A stretch of 64,000 nt of DNA from JAFAGX01 sp963759875 (GTDB lineage: Bacteria > Acidobacteriota > Terriglobia > Terriglobales > Acidobacteriaceae), in contig CAVXBB010000002.1 of NCBI GenBank assembly GCA_963759875.1, positions 186,001 to 250,000 of the forward strand, read 5' to 3'. Position 1 is the first letter of the stretch; every line of letters begins with the position of its first letter. This document shows, piece by piece, positions 17,325 to 27,632 of the stretch. The position numbers were made by a program, and so were the translations under genes. The notes beneath the pieces are model-generated. The model was not told where the DNA came from and made no database searches. It saw only the letters and a list, made by a program, of their open reading frames with translations.

Positions 17325-17462
17325 TTACACGATCCGGAGCTCTACCTTCGCCAACTCCTGGAGCGCATCGGAGACCATCCTATCAACCGGATCTCTGATC
17401 TCCTGCCGTGGAACTTTGCTCCCCACCGAGATCAGAATGCCAAGACACCATCTCTGAAATAA
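17325..17462 (+). mobile_element. C-terminal remnant of an IS66-family transposase (TnpC)
   Basis: In the frame starting at 17325 the DNA encodes 'DPELYLRQLLERIGDHPI' then 'NRISDLLPWNFAPHRDQ' and stops at 17460-17462. The pattern YL..LLERI..HPIN.I..LLPW is the characteristic end of IS66 TnpC proteins. Only 45 residues remain. The junction with the phosphopantetheinyl transferase frame at about 17324 marks the break that destroyed that gene, and no other part of the element is seen here. Confidence 0.8.
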
Positions 17463-17491
17463 GTGCCCACTTAAAAATAAGTGGGCACTTA
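17460..17491. repeat. 13-bp inverted repeat at the end of the IS66 remnant
   Basis: TAAGTGCCCACTT and AAGTGGGCACTTA, separated by six bases, form a perfect hairpin beginning in the stop codon of the transposase remnant. It could be a terminator without a T run or a leftover of an element end. Confidence 0.5.
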
Positions 17492-17612
17492 GCAGCTAGC
17501 CACATCCTTTTCTAGATGGAAGGTCCGGACGCTTGCGATACAGCTTCAAGTTCTGTGTAGCTGAACAAGCGGACACTAAGAGCATTACTACGCCGATGGG
17601 AGGTTCATAGTT

Positions 17613-19357
17613 TTGACTACTTCAACCAGCCATCTTAATGAACCGCATGGCGGCGAGCTTATCAATCTCGTCGCTGAACCCGAAAGAACGCGTGAATTGA
17701 AAGCGCATTCCTGCGAATGGCCGTCGTGGGACCTGACTGGCCGCCAGATCTGCGACCTGGAGTTGCTGATGAGCGGAGGATTTTCGCCCTTGCGGGATTC
17801 ATGAACCCGGGCGACTACGACGGTGTTTGTCACAAAATGCAGTTAAGCAGCGGCGTGCTTTGGCCAATGCCGATCACCCTGGACGTTAAAGAGGAGTTCG
17901 CCAAACGCTGAAGCCGGGCAGCAGCAAGGTTGCTTTGCGCGATCCCGAAGGCGTGATGTTGGCGGTGCTTGCACGTGGAAGAAGTCTGGCAGCCCGACCG
18001 CGAGGCCGAAGCGGAAGCAGTATTCGGGACTACAGCACGGCCCATCCGGGCGTGGATTATTTGCTGAAGCAAGCGCACCCGTGGTATGTGGGCGGCCGCA
18101 TCGAAGGCATGCAGACGCCTTCGCATTACGACTTTCGTTCTCTGCGTCTCACTCCCGCCGAACTACGCGCCGAGTTTGCCCGGCTCGGGCTGGCGTCGTG
18201 TGGTGGCATTTCAAACCCGGAATCCCATGCACCGCGCGCACGTGGAATTGACGTTCCGCGCCGCAAAACAGGTGGAGGCCAACTTGTTGATTCATCCCTC
18301 CGTGGGAATGACCAAGCCGGGCGACGTTGATTACTTCACTCGCGTGCGCTGCTATCAATTGCTGCTCTCCAAATTCCCGCAGGGGACGGTAAAGCTGTCG
18401 ATGCTGCCGCTGGCCATGCGCATGGGCGGACCGCGCGAAGCCATCTGGCACGCGCTGATTCGCAAGAACCACGGTGCACCCACTTCATCGTAGGCCGAGA
18501 TCACGCCGGTCCGGGCAAAGACACCGACGGCAAACCCTTTTACGGCCCTTACGATGCCCAGGAACTTGTTCAAGAAGCACGAGGCAGATATCGGCGTCAC
18601 CATGGTTCCATTCAACATGATGGTCTATCTCGAAGATCAGGACCACTACGTACCGGACAATGAAGTCCCGAACGGCTCGCGGGTGCTGAATATCTCCGGT
18701 ACCGAACTGCGCGAGCGTCTCAATGAAGGCCGTGACATCCCGGCTGGTTCACCTACCCGGAAGTCGTGCACGAATTGCGCCGCAGCTATCCTCCGCGGCA
18801 CAAGCAAGGCTTAACAATTTTCTTTACCGGACTTTCCGGTTCGGGCAAATCAACGATCGCCAACGTCCTGGTTACCAAGTTTCTCGAAGCGGGCGGCCGT
18901 CCGGTCACGATTCTCGACGGCGACCTGGTGCGTAAACATCTTTCCTCCGAATTGGGTTTCTCCAAAGAGCATCGCGATATCAACATCCGGCGCATCGGCT
19001 ACGTAGCCTCGGAGATCACTAAAAATGGCGGCATCGCAATCTGCGCGCCCATCGCTCCCTACGACGCTACCCGCAAAGCGGTGCGCAGCATGATCGAACC
19101 TGTGGGCGGATTCATTCTGGTACATGTCGCGACGCCTGTGGAGACCTGTGAGCAGCGCGATCGCAAGGGCCTTTATGCCAAGGCTCGGGCCGGAATTCTC
19201 AAGGAATTCACAGGGATTTCGGATCCCTACGAAGAACCCAAGGATGCTGAAGTGGTGATCAATACCGCAGAATTGAGTCCCGAAGAAGCAGCGCAAGGAA
19301 ATTATTTTGCATCTGGAGCGGGAAGGCTTCATCGGAGTGAATGGGCATCACGCTTAG
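17613..19357 (+). pseudogene. Bifunctional ATP sulfurylase / APS kinase (sat-cysC) with many frameshifts
   Basis: Pieces of one fused protein are found in order across changing frames. They are 'GGELINLVAEPERTRELK', 'GFMNPGDYDGV', 'HPWYVGGRIEGMQ', the sulfurylase ATP motif 'QTRNPMHRAHVELTFRAA', 'HFIVGRDHAGPGKDTDGKP', 'NISGTELRERLNEG', then the APS-kinase P-loop 'FFTGLSGSGKSTIANVL', 'LDGDLVRKHLSSELGFSKE' and 'FTGISDPYEEP'. The last frame ends 'EREGFIGVNGHHA' at 19357. At least seven indels are needed, so no full product can be made. The 18.8-19.29 kb kinase part is open and could in principle make a free APS kinase. The enzymes turn sulfate into PAPS, the donor for the sulfotransferase at 483. 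Confidence 0.88.
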
Positions 19358-19392
19358 CACGGTTGCGGCGAAATGGTTGCAGGTGCTTATGG

Positions 19393-20156
19393 ATGCTGGC
19401 AAAAATTTTAATCGGCTTCGTAGTCGGAACCCTGATCGGTATGACCGGGGTGGGCGGCGGTGTGCTCTTGCTCCCGGTGTTGATTTTTGTCTTGCGGGTG
19501 CCTCCCATTATGGCTGTCGGATCGGATGCCCTCTTCAACTTCGTCACCAAAATCGGCTCCAGTTGGGTTCACCTGCACAAAGGAACGGTTACGAAAAAAG
19601 GTCGTGCTGGCGCTCGCCACAGGCAGCGTCCCCGGATCAATTTTTGGGGTCAGCTTTCTGGGCCATCTTCGCACTATTTATGGCACCGGCGTCAACACAT
19701 TTATTACGACAGCGGTCGGCATTCTGCTGATCTGCGTTCCGACGCTGCTCCTGTTCCAGAGCCGGATTGAAGAGCACATGGCGCATCGCCCTCCTACTAT
19801 GCAGTCATTTGTCGGGATGTCGGCCATTGGGCTACTGGCGGGCTGTCTTGGTCGGGATGACTTCGGTAGGGTCGGGCAGCATCATAATGATGCTCTTGCT
19901 CTTGTTCTACAGCTTTTCGCCGAAGGTCATGGTGGGCACCGACATCGTCCACGCCGTGCATATTAACCGGTGTGACCAGCTTCCTGCATTTCAGCTCGGC
20001 AACATCGATCCTTATCTCGTAGGTTCGCTGTTGATCGGTTCCATCCCCGGCGGACTGCTGGGTTCGCATTTGAGCACGCGACTTGCCAGTACCCTGGTTG
20101 CGGCGGCTTTTTGCGCAGTGTTGCTGGCGACCGGCGCCCGCATGCTCTGGGCGTAG
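19393..20156 (+). pseudogene. TauE/SafE-family anion exporter, frameshifted
   Basis: Three frames together give a TauE/SafE membrane protein. The first starts 'MLAKILIGFVVGTLIGMTG' then 'VGGGVLLLPVLIF'. The second has 'GSVPGSIFGVSFLGHLRT'. The third has 'VGMTSVGSGSIIMMLLLLF' and ends 'LLATGARMLWA' at 20156. Frame changes fall near 19600, 19850 and 19970. The family exports sulfite, sulfoacetate or related anions across the inner membrane. It follows sat-cysC directly, as in sulfate-assimilation or sulfation loci. A second, diverged copy of its 3' end lies at 26739-26820, next to cysQ. Confidence 0.85.
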
Positions 20157-20383
20157 TGATACTGAAGCGATTTAATGCCGCTGCCCGGATTCTGGAGCAA
20201 TTACCTTAACAGGCATCATGGAAGCGAAAGGTCAGAAAAGCGAAACCACACTTGCGTTGATAAGGATTCGTAAGTGCACGTAGTCCTGACCGGCAGCGTT
20301 GCTGTGCGAAAATTGAATAGAAGCACCTCCTCCCCCGGTTCCGGTTCTCCGATGTTTCATCCGTACGCCCATTGAGGAGGTTC

Positions 20384-23300
20384 ATGACCAACCGCGCTTA
20401 TTCCTATCTCACTCATGGCCTCGCCTTCTCGCTCTTGCTCAGCGTGTTATTGCCTGCAGCGATGGCTCAGGCTAACGTCAGGGCCAGTGGAGCACGTTGT
20501 CCAATACCATGCCGATCAATCCCGTCCATGTGGCGCTCCTGAGCAACGGCGAGGTGCTGGTGGTGGCTGGCTCAGGAAATTGCCCGCCGTTGCAGTCAGG
20601 TTGTCCTTCGGGTCCACCTTATGGCCCGTCGAATGGCTCCGGGGCATTACTATTAAATCCGGTGAGCGGACAGACCATAAGTCAGTTTTCTCTGTCCTGG
20701 GATATGTTCTGTAATGGCATGGTCCTGCTACAGGATGGACGCGCGCTGATCGACGGCGGCACGATCCAGTATGACCCCTTCTACGGACAGCCGCAGGCAG
20801 CCATTTTCGATCCTGCCACAAACAGTTTTACCAACACCGAGAGCATGGCACACGGGCGGTGGTATCCCACGGTGCTGACGCTGGACGATGGAAGAATAAT
20901 GGCATTTTCCGGGCTGAACGAAAATGGCGCCAGCAACACCGCTGTCGAATTCTACACGGTTGGCTCGGGCTGGAGCACGCCGTACATCGCATCTTGGACT
21001 CCGGATCTCTATCCACGGTTGCACCTTTTGCCCGATGGAAACGTGTTCTATTCTGGTTCGCAGCCTGTATCCAAGCTCTTCAATCCTTCGACGACAACGT
21101 GGAACATGGACGTCGCGACCACGAACTACAGTGGAGTGCGCACATACGGTACATCCGTTCTGCTTCCGTTGACTCCGGAGAATAATTACGATCCGCAAAT
21201 CATGATCATGGGCGGCGGTAATCCCGCTACCAACACCACAGAGATCATAGATATGGAGGCAGCGAAGCCCACGTGGGTGTATGGGCCAGACATGTCGGAG
21301 GCACGCATCGAGATGAACGCTGTGATTCTGCCCAACGGGCAAGTTTTGGCTTTGGGCGGTTCAGTGTACGACGAAGACACCGGCAGCCTGAGTTTGAACG
21401 CGGATCTTTTTACCCTAAGTAACGTGAATCTCAACTCTCAACCGCCCAATGTAGGAACTGTCTCTTCCGCCGGGGCAAATGCAAGCCAACGCCTATACCA
21501 CTCGGTGGCGTTATTGCTGCCAAATGCAACCGTGTGGGTGGCGGGAGGTAATCCCGAGAGAGGTACGTACAACAATACGATGGAGATTTATCAGCCGCCC
21601 TACCTCTTCAATCCGGACGGCACAATGGCCACACGGCCTTCGATCACGAGCGCGCCGACTTCTATCTCTTATGGCAATACCTTCAACGTGACAACTCCGA
21701 ACGCTGCGAACGTTTCCTCGGTGGTTCTTGTGCGAAATGGAACAGTAACGCACGCCTTTGGTATGGATCAGCGTGAGGTGGGTATGTCCTTCACGGCGGG
21801 AAGCGGAACTCTGACGGTCACGGCTCCTCCCAGTGGCTACATCGCCCCGCCGGGCTACTACATGCTGTTTCTTCTCAACAGCTCTGGCGTCCCTTCAGTG
21901 GCCAGTTTTGTCCAGCTTGGATATGAGCAGCCGCCGGCGGCACCGATAAACCTGACGGTGACAGCGGGGAGTGGGCAGGTGGGGTTGAGCTGGAGTGCGT
22001 CGAGTCGGGCGACGGGTTACAACGTGCAGCGGGCAACGACGAATGGGGGACCATACACGAGCATCGCTAATCCGACCACGACCAGCTACACGGACACGAC
22101 GGTTACGAACGGGACGACGTACTACTACGTGGTCGCGGCGGTGAATCCGAGCGGGGAGAGTGCCAACTCCAGCCAGGTGAGTGCGACCCCGACGGCGCCT
22201 GATCAATTACGGCAGCGGGTTCAGCGGTCAGCGGGTTGCAGTTGAACGGGAGCACGACGCTGAACGGGACGCGGCTGCGGTTGACCAATGGGGGGGGAGG
22301 TGAGGCGAGCAGCGCTTTCTACACCACGCCGGTGAACGTGCAGAGTTTCACCACGAACTTCAGTTTCCAGATGACGAGCGCGACAGCGGATGGGATGACG
22401 TTTGTGATTCAGAACGGAGCGGCGACGGCGTTGGGGCGGGAGGGAGGGTCGGGCTGGGGTATGGCCGGATAGGGAACAGTGTGGCGGTGAAGTTCGACAT
22501 TTACAGCAATGCGGGAGAGGGGACGGACTCGACGGGGATGTACCTCGATGGAGCGGTGCCGACGGTGCCGGCGGTGGACATGACGAGTTCGGGAGTAAGT
22601 CTACTGAGCGGAGACGTGATGAATGTGCAGCTAAGCTACAACGGGACGACGCTGACGCTGACGATCACGGATGCGAGCACGATGAAGAGCTTCACGACCA
22701 GCTGGACGGTGAACATTCCGACGACGGTGGGGAGACACGACGGCGCTGGTGGGGTTCACGGGAGGCACGGGAGGGGCGACGGCGATTCAGGACGTATCTG
22801 AGCTGGACCTACAGTACAGGGTCGAACACGACGCCGGCAGCGCCGACGAACCTGGTGGCGACGGCGGGGAATGGGCAGGTGGGGTTGAGCTGGAGTGCAT
22901 CGAGTGGGGCGACTAGTTACAACGTGCAGCGGTCGACGACGAATGGGGGACCGTACACGACGATCGCCAGTCCGACCACAACGAGCTACACGGACACGGG
23001 GGTGACGAACGGGACGACGTACTACTACGTGGTCGCGGCGGTGAACACGGTGGGTAGAGTGCCAACTCCAGCCAGGTGAGTGCAACCCCGCAGCCGCCGC
23101 TACCGGCAGCGCCGACGAACCTGACGGCGACGGCGGGGAATGGGCAGGTAGGGTTGAGCTGGAGTGCGTCGAGTGGAGCGAGCAGTTACAACCTGCAGCG
23201 GTCGACCACGGGCGGGGGACCGTACACGACATCGCCAGTCCGACCACGACCAGCTACACGGACACGGGGGTGACGAACGGGACGACGTACTACTACGTGG

Positions 23301-24898
23301 TGGCGGCGGTGAACACGGCAGGGGAGAGTGCGAACTCCAGCCAGGTGAGTGCGACCCCGGCGGCGGGCAACACACTGATCAATTACAGCGGCGGGTTCAA
23401 CGCTACCGGGTTGCAGTTGAATGGCAGTGCAAAGCTGAACGGAACGCAGCTGCGGTTGACCAATGGGGGGAAAATGAGGCGGGCAGCGCTTTCTACACCA
23501 CGCCGGTGAACGTGCAGAGTTTCACCACGAACTTCAGTTTCCAGATGACGAGCGCGACAGCGGATGGGATGACGTTTGTGATTCAGAACGGTGCGGCAAC
23601 GGCGTTGGGCGGGAGTGGAGGGGACTGGGGTATGCCGGAATAGGGAAAAGTGTGGCGGTGAAGTTCGACATATACAGCAATGCAGGAGAAGGGACGGACT
23701 CGACGGGGATGTACCTCGATGGAGCGGTGCCGACGGTGCCGGCGGTGGACATGACGAGTTCGGGAGTAAGTCTACTGAGCGGAGACGTGATGAATGTGCA
23801 GCTAAGCTACAACGGGACGACGCTGACGCTGACGATCACGGATGCGAGCACGATGAAGAGCTTCACGACCAGCTGGACGGTGAACATACCGACGACGGTG
23901 GGTGGGAACACAGCGCTGGTGGGGTTCACGGGAGGCACGGGAGGAGCGACGGCGATTCAGGACGTATTGAGCTGGACCTACAGTGCGGGGTCGAATCCGC
24001 CGGCAGCGCCGACGAACCTGGCGGCGACGGCGGGGAATGGGCAGGTCGGGTTGAGCTGGAGTGCATCGAGTGGGGCGACGAGTTACAACGTGCAGCGGTG
24101 GAGCACGAATGGGGGACCGTACACGAGCGATCGCCAGTCCAACCACGACCAGCTACACGGACACGGGGGTGACGAACGGGACGACCTACTATTACGTGGT
24201 CGCGGCGGTGAACACGGCTGGGTCAGAGTGCCAACTCCAGCCAGGTGAGTGCGACTCCGGCGGCGGGCAACACACTGATCAATTACAGCGGCGGGTTCAA
24301 CGCTACCGGGTTGCAGTTGAACGGCAGTGCAATGCTGAACGGAACGCGGCTGCAGTTGACCAATGGGGGGGAAAATGAGGCGGGCAGCGCTTTCTACACC
24401 ACGCCGGTGAACGTGCAGAGTTTCACCACGAACTTCAGTTTCCAGATGACGAGCGCGACAGCGGATGGGATGACGTTTGTGATTCAGAATGGTGCGGCAA
24501 CGGCGTTGGGCGGGAGTGGAGGGGACCTGGGGTATGCCGGAATAGGGAAAAGTGTGGCGGTGAAGTTCGACATATACAGCAATGCAGGAGAAGGGACGGA
24601 TTCGACGGGGATGTACCTCGATGGAGCGGTGCCTACGGTGCCGGCGGTAGACATGACGAGTTCGGGAGTAAGTTTACTGAGCGGCGACGTGATGAATGTG
24701 CAGATAAGCTACAACGGGACGACGCTGACGCTGACGATCACGGATGCGAGCACGATGAAGAGCTTCACGACCAGCTGGACGGTGAACATACCGACGACGG
24801 TGGGTGGGAACACAGCGCTGGTGGGGTTCACGGGAGGCACGGGAGGAGCGACGGCGATTCAGGACGTATTGAGCTGGACCTATAGTGCGGGATCCTGA
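20384..24898 (+). pseudogene. Secreted galactose-oxidase-like / FN3 / L-type lectin mosaic protein, many frameshifts
   Basis: ATG 20384 follows GAGGAGG and encodes a signal peptide ('FSLLLSVLLPAAMAQA'). The frame shifts near 20475 into a kelch-type galactose/glyoxal oxidase domain ('PINPVHVALLSNGEVLVV', 'WYPTVLTLDDGR', 'LYHSVALLLPNATVWVAGG') with its C-terminal DUF1929-like domain ('YQPPYLFNPDG', 'VTHAFGMDQRE'). Then come FN3, lectin, FN3, FN3, lectin, FN3, lectin. About ten frame changes fall between 22190 and 24540; only the oxidase frame (20497 to ~22190) and the last lectin copy are long and open. An intact version would be about 1500 residues, secreted, with a copper-radical oxidase head and a sugar-binding tail. 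The oxidase part could still be made if initiated internally, without export. Confidence 0.8.
22201..24898 (+). repeat. Near-identical tandem lectin and FN3 DNA repeats
   Basis: Three copies of a ~620-base L-type lectin unit lie at about 22201-22822, 23373-23990 and 24273-24892. Each encodes 'TNFSFQMTSATADGMTFVI', 'KFDIYSNAGEGTDSTGMYL' and 'LVGFTGGTGGATAIQ' or a shifted form. FN3 units at about 21940-22195, 22840-23085, 23095-23360 and 24000-24262 are also nearly alike. Copies 2 and 3 of the lectin plus upstream FN3 are 900 bases apart and almost identical. The G run after 'TTGACCAAT' has 8, 6 and 7 bases in copies 1, 2 and 3; 6 breaks the frame. Confidence 0.9.
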
Positions 24899-25011
24899 AC
24901 ACGACCGTGAGCGAGTCAAACTCTGGCTAAATGAATGCGAAGCGTAGCTGCGGTGGTATCGTCAGGCCAATCGGATTAATCAGTGCGAGGAGGTTTTTAG
25001 GGAAAATTACT

Positions 25012-25497
25012 ATGACCAGCAAAGCTTTTTCATTGAACATTGTGCTTCTATCATCGTTATTGCTGATGACCATGGCGGGAGCAGCATCTCTTTACGCCGC
25101 CAACCCGCCTGACCAGAACAAGCAGTCCACATCTGCCCCTGGTTCCAGCCAGAAAGCTGCAGCAGATGTGAGAGGAACGTGGTCAGGCACATTCTTTTCG
25201 CATCATTCACATGTTGCGCCCTTCACGATGACGGTGGTGATTAATCCAGACTCGCGCGGACACCTCATCGGCATTTCCACGCTCGACTCAGATTGCCTGA
25301 AAGGCGCGCAACTCCAAGTCACGGTTACGGGCTCGACGGTTGTCCTCGCAGGCAGCGACCCGGAAGGGGATAACATTACGGTGCGGGGCACAGTTGATAG
25401 CACAGGCGCAATGATGAAATCTACCTACATTCTGAACGGCAGCGCGAGCGGCATGTGCGAAACCGACGACGGAACCGGAACTCTGCCGAAGCGCTAG
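25012..25497 (+). CDS. Small secreted protein, function unknown
   Basis: 161 residues from ATG 25012, with a GCGAGGAGG ribosome-binding site about 24 bases upstream and a weaker site nearer. A signal peptide ('LNIVLLSSLLLMTMAGAASLYAA') is followed by a short Ser/Gln-rich linker. A beta-rich domain follows with 'RGTWSGTFFSHHSHVAPFTM' at its start and 'LDSDCLKGAQLQVTV' and 'SGMCETDDGTGTL' carrying two Cys that may pair. The frame is clean although the genes on either side are broken. The family is not recognised; similar 'GTWSGTF' domains occur in many acidobacterial periplasmic proteins. Confidence 0.7.
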   Translation: MTSKAFSLNIVLLSSLLLMTMAGAASLYAANPPDQNKQSTSAPGSSQKAAADVRGTWSGTFFSHHSHVAPFTMTVVINPDSRGHLIGISTLDSDCLKGAQLQVTVTGSTVVLAGSDPEGDNITVRGTVDSTGAMMKSTYILNGSASGMCETDDGTGTLPKR

Positions 25498-25548
25498 TGG
25501 TGGTATCTGATCCTGTAGGAATTCCTTAGTACCAGCAGCCTTAACGAT

Positions 25549-26691
25549 ATGACGATATCGCGGCGAGATTTTCTCCGACTTAGTGCTGCCACTAGCACAG
25601 TCATTCGATGTGCGCTTCCAGAAGCGTTAGTAGCGAATACACTCGAGCCCTCGCGATTCGGTCAGAATGATGGGTTCATAAGATTGAACAGCAACGAGAA
25701 TGCATATGGTCCCTCGGTGGCCGTGACCCAAGCAATACAGTCCGCAGTCGGGACTTCAAACCGCTATCCTCGTATGCAATATGATGCGCTGACGGAACAG
25801 ATAGCCAATACACATAAAGTAAAGCCGGAGCAGGTGCTCCTCGGATGCGGGTCCACGGAAATCCTTCGTGTGGCCGCTTGCGCATTTCTTGGTAATGGTA
25901 GGCAACTGGTACAGGGTTGGCCGACCTTCGAGGCGATTGGATACTACGCACAAGTAGTCAGGGCCGAAGTTGCCTCAGTGCCCCTAAGCTCGGCATTCGC
26001 GCACGACCTCGACGGCATGTTAGTGCACGCAGGTGCTTCGACTGGTCTAGTGTATATCTGTAATCCGAATAATCCCACGGCGTCTCTTACTCCTCGCAAG
26101 GATTTGGAGGTCTTTATTAGTAGGCTCCCGATGTCTACGTTTGTATTGATCGATGAGGCTTATCACCACTATGCTGGCAACTCGGGAATGTATTCATCAT
26201 TTATAGATCATCCACTCGACGATGAAAGAGTGGTTGTCAGTCGCACCTTTTCCAAAATATATGGTCTCGCCGGTTTGAGACTCGGTTATGGGATCGGTTC
26301 CCCCAACACGATTCAGCAGATGCGGAAATTTGCTGTTCAAGATAATGTGAATGCGATTGCTACCCACGCTGCGACGGCTGCTCTGGATGACACCGAGGGA
26401 GTTTACGATTGCGTTCAGCGCAACGCCAATGACCGCCAGGAGTTCTTCAATCAGGCTATGGCTCGCGCGCTCAAGCCGATCGATTCACATACCAATTTCG
26501 TAATGATGAACACGTTTCGGCCCGCCGATGAAGTAATCCTTCACTTTCGCAAGAACAATATTCTGATTGGGCGACGTTTTCAGCCAATGGAAACCTACAT
26601 TCGTGTTTCTTTGGGACTTCCGCAAGAGATGCTGGCATTCTGGAGGACATGGGATTCACTCCCGCATGCCAAAGTCGTGATGCGCCATTGA
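25549..26691 (+). CDS. Tat-exported HisC-like PLP-dependent aminotransferase
   Basis: 380 residues. The N-terminus 'ISRRDFLRLSAATS' is a twin-arginine signal (SRRDFL), unusual for this family. The body is a class I/II aminotransferase of the histidinol-phosphate type: 'RLNSNENAYGPS', 'GCGSTEILRVAACAF', 'YICNPNNPTAS', 'VLIDEAYHHYA', the PLP Lys in 'VSRTFSKIYGLAGLRLGYG', and 'YIRVSLGLPQEM'. Such proteins transfer amino groups between amino acids or sugar-like ketones and 2-oxo acids, normally in the cytoplasm. A Tat signal suggests export with bound PLP. It is 51 bases after the small secreted protein gene. Its in vivo substrate is unknown. Confidence 0.85.
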   Translation: MTISRRDFLRLSAATSTVIRCALPEALVANTLEPSRFGQNDGFIRLNSNENAYGPSVAVTQAIQSAVGTSNRYPRMQYDALTEQIANTHKVKPEQVLLGCGSTEILRVAACAFLGNGRQLVQGWPTFEAIGYYAQVVRAEVASVPLSSAFAHDLDGMLVHAGASTGLVYICNPNNPTASLTPRKDLEVFISRLPMSTFVLIDEAYHHYAGNSGMYSSFIDHPLDDERVVVSRTFSKIYGLAGLRLGYGIGSPNTIQQMRKFAVQDNVNAIATHAATAALDDTEGVYDCVQRNANDRQEFFNQAMARALKPIDSHTNFVMMNTFRPADEVILHFRKNNILIGRRFQPMETYIRVSLGLPQEMLAFWRTWDSLPHAKVVMRH

Positions 26692-26738
26692 ACAACGCCG
26701 TAGGTTTGCTCCCAGAGACGCACGGACCAAATGCAGTC

Positions 26739-26820
26739 GCGGATGCCAGCGCCATGTTGAGACGGATTTTGTGTGCGGCATTGCTAACCACGGGCGCCAG
26801 GATGCTCTGGGCGTGTGATA
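26739..26820 (+). pseudogene. 3' end fragment of a second TauE-like gene
   Basis: Encodes 'AMLRRILCAALLTTGARMLW', the last ~25 residues of a TauE/SafE protein, followed by 'tgatactgaagcgattt'. The same bases follow the tauE pseudogene at 20157. The two stretches match at most positions but are not identical. This copy sits directly upstream of cysQ and marks the right edge of the segment 20.16-26.74 kb. Confidence 0.6.
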
Positions 26821-26833
26821 CTGAAGCGATTTC

Positions 26834-27632
26834 ATGATGACTTCCTCTCTAACGGAAACTCTGCAGAGAATTGAATCGGCGCTGCATGCTGCGCATAAGG
26901 TTTTTGGACGCTTTACCCCAGGCGCCATCGAAGCGGAATATAAAGCCGGCCATGATCCTATTACTGAGGCGGATCGTGCGCTTGATGTGGTTCTTCGTGA
27001 AGGACTGTTACGCGATGGAGAGGGATGGCTGTCCGAGGAAAACGTGGACGACGCGACCCTGCTGGAGAAGAGACGTGTGTGGGTCGTTGATCCCCTCGAT
27101 GGCACCCGTGAGTTTGTCGTGGGTATTCCCGAATTTTGCGCTTCCATAGCCTTGGTAGAAGATGGCCGGCCGATCGCCGGAGGCATTTACAATCCGGCAA
27201 CTAACGAGACCTTTCTAGGATCAATCGAAACCGGTGTTACTTACAACGGGAAACCGGTGCAGACAAGCCAACGAAAGTCACTCAGTGGTGCTGTTGTCCT
27301 GGCCGGCCGCAGCGAAGTTGAAGCGTGGCGAGTGGAAACAGTTCGAGAATGGCGATTTTAAGATCCGGCCGATGGGCTCAGTGGCGTACAAATTGGCCTT
27401 GGTCGGGGCAGGTCTGGCGGATGCAACCTTCACGCTGGTGCCAAAGCATGAGTGGGATGTGGCCGCGGGAGTGGCTTTGGTTGAGAGCGGCGCAGGCTTC
27501 GTGAGCACCCTCGAGAATGGTAGACTCCACTGCAATCAGCGTCATCCTCTACTGAGTGGCCTGATCGCCTGCGGACCACGACCGGCTGACCAACTGATCT
27601 CACGCCTCGGACTCCAACCATTGACATCCTGA
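26834..27632 (+). pseudogene. 3'(2'),5'-bisphosphate nucleotidase (cysQ) with one frameshift
   Basis: The first frame runs from ATG 26834 and carries 'HDPITEADRALDVVLREGLL', 'LSEENVDD' and the metal-binding 'VVDPLDGTREFVVGIPEFC' of inositol-monophosphatase-like enzymes. After 'AVVLAGRSEVE' (near 27320) the frame shifts. The next frame continues as 'KRGEWKQFENGDFKIRPMGS' and 'KHEWDVAAGVALVESG' to the stop at 27632. One indel therefore separates two otherwise good halves. CysQ removes PAP, the inhibitory by-product of sulfotransferases. It completes the sulfation set with the genes at 17.6-20.2 kb. Confidence 0.85.

Noticed and set aside
17460..17491. Hairpin as a riboswitch or small RNA
   Set aside because: It is a simple 13-bp stem at the end of a transposase remnant with no further structure; a terminator or element relic is simpler.
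22201..24898. Tandem repeats as a CRISPR array
   Set aside because: Units are 250-620 bases, coding and nearly identical along their whole length; they encode FN3 and lectin domains.
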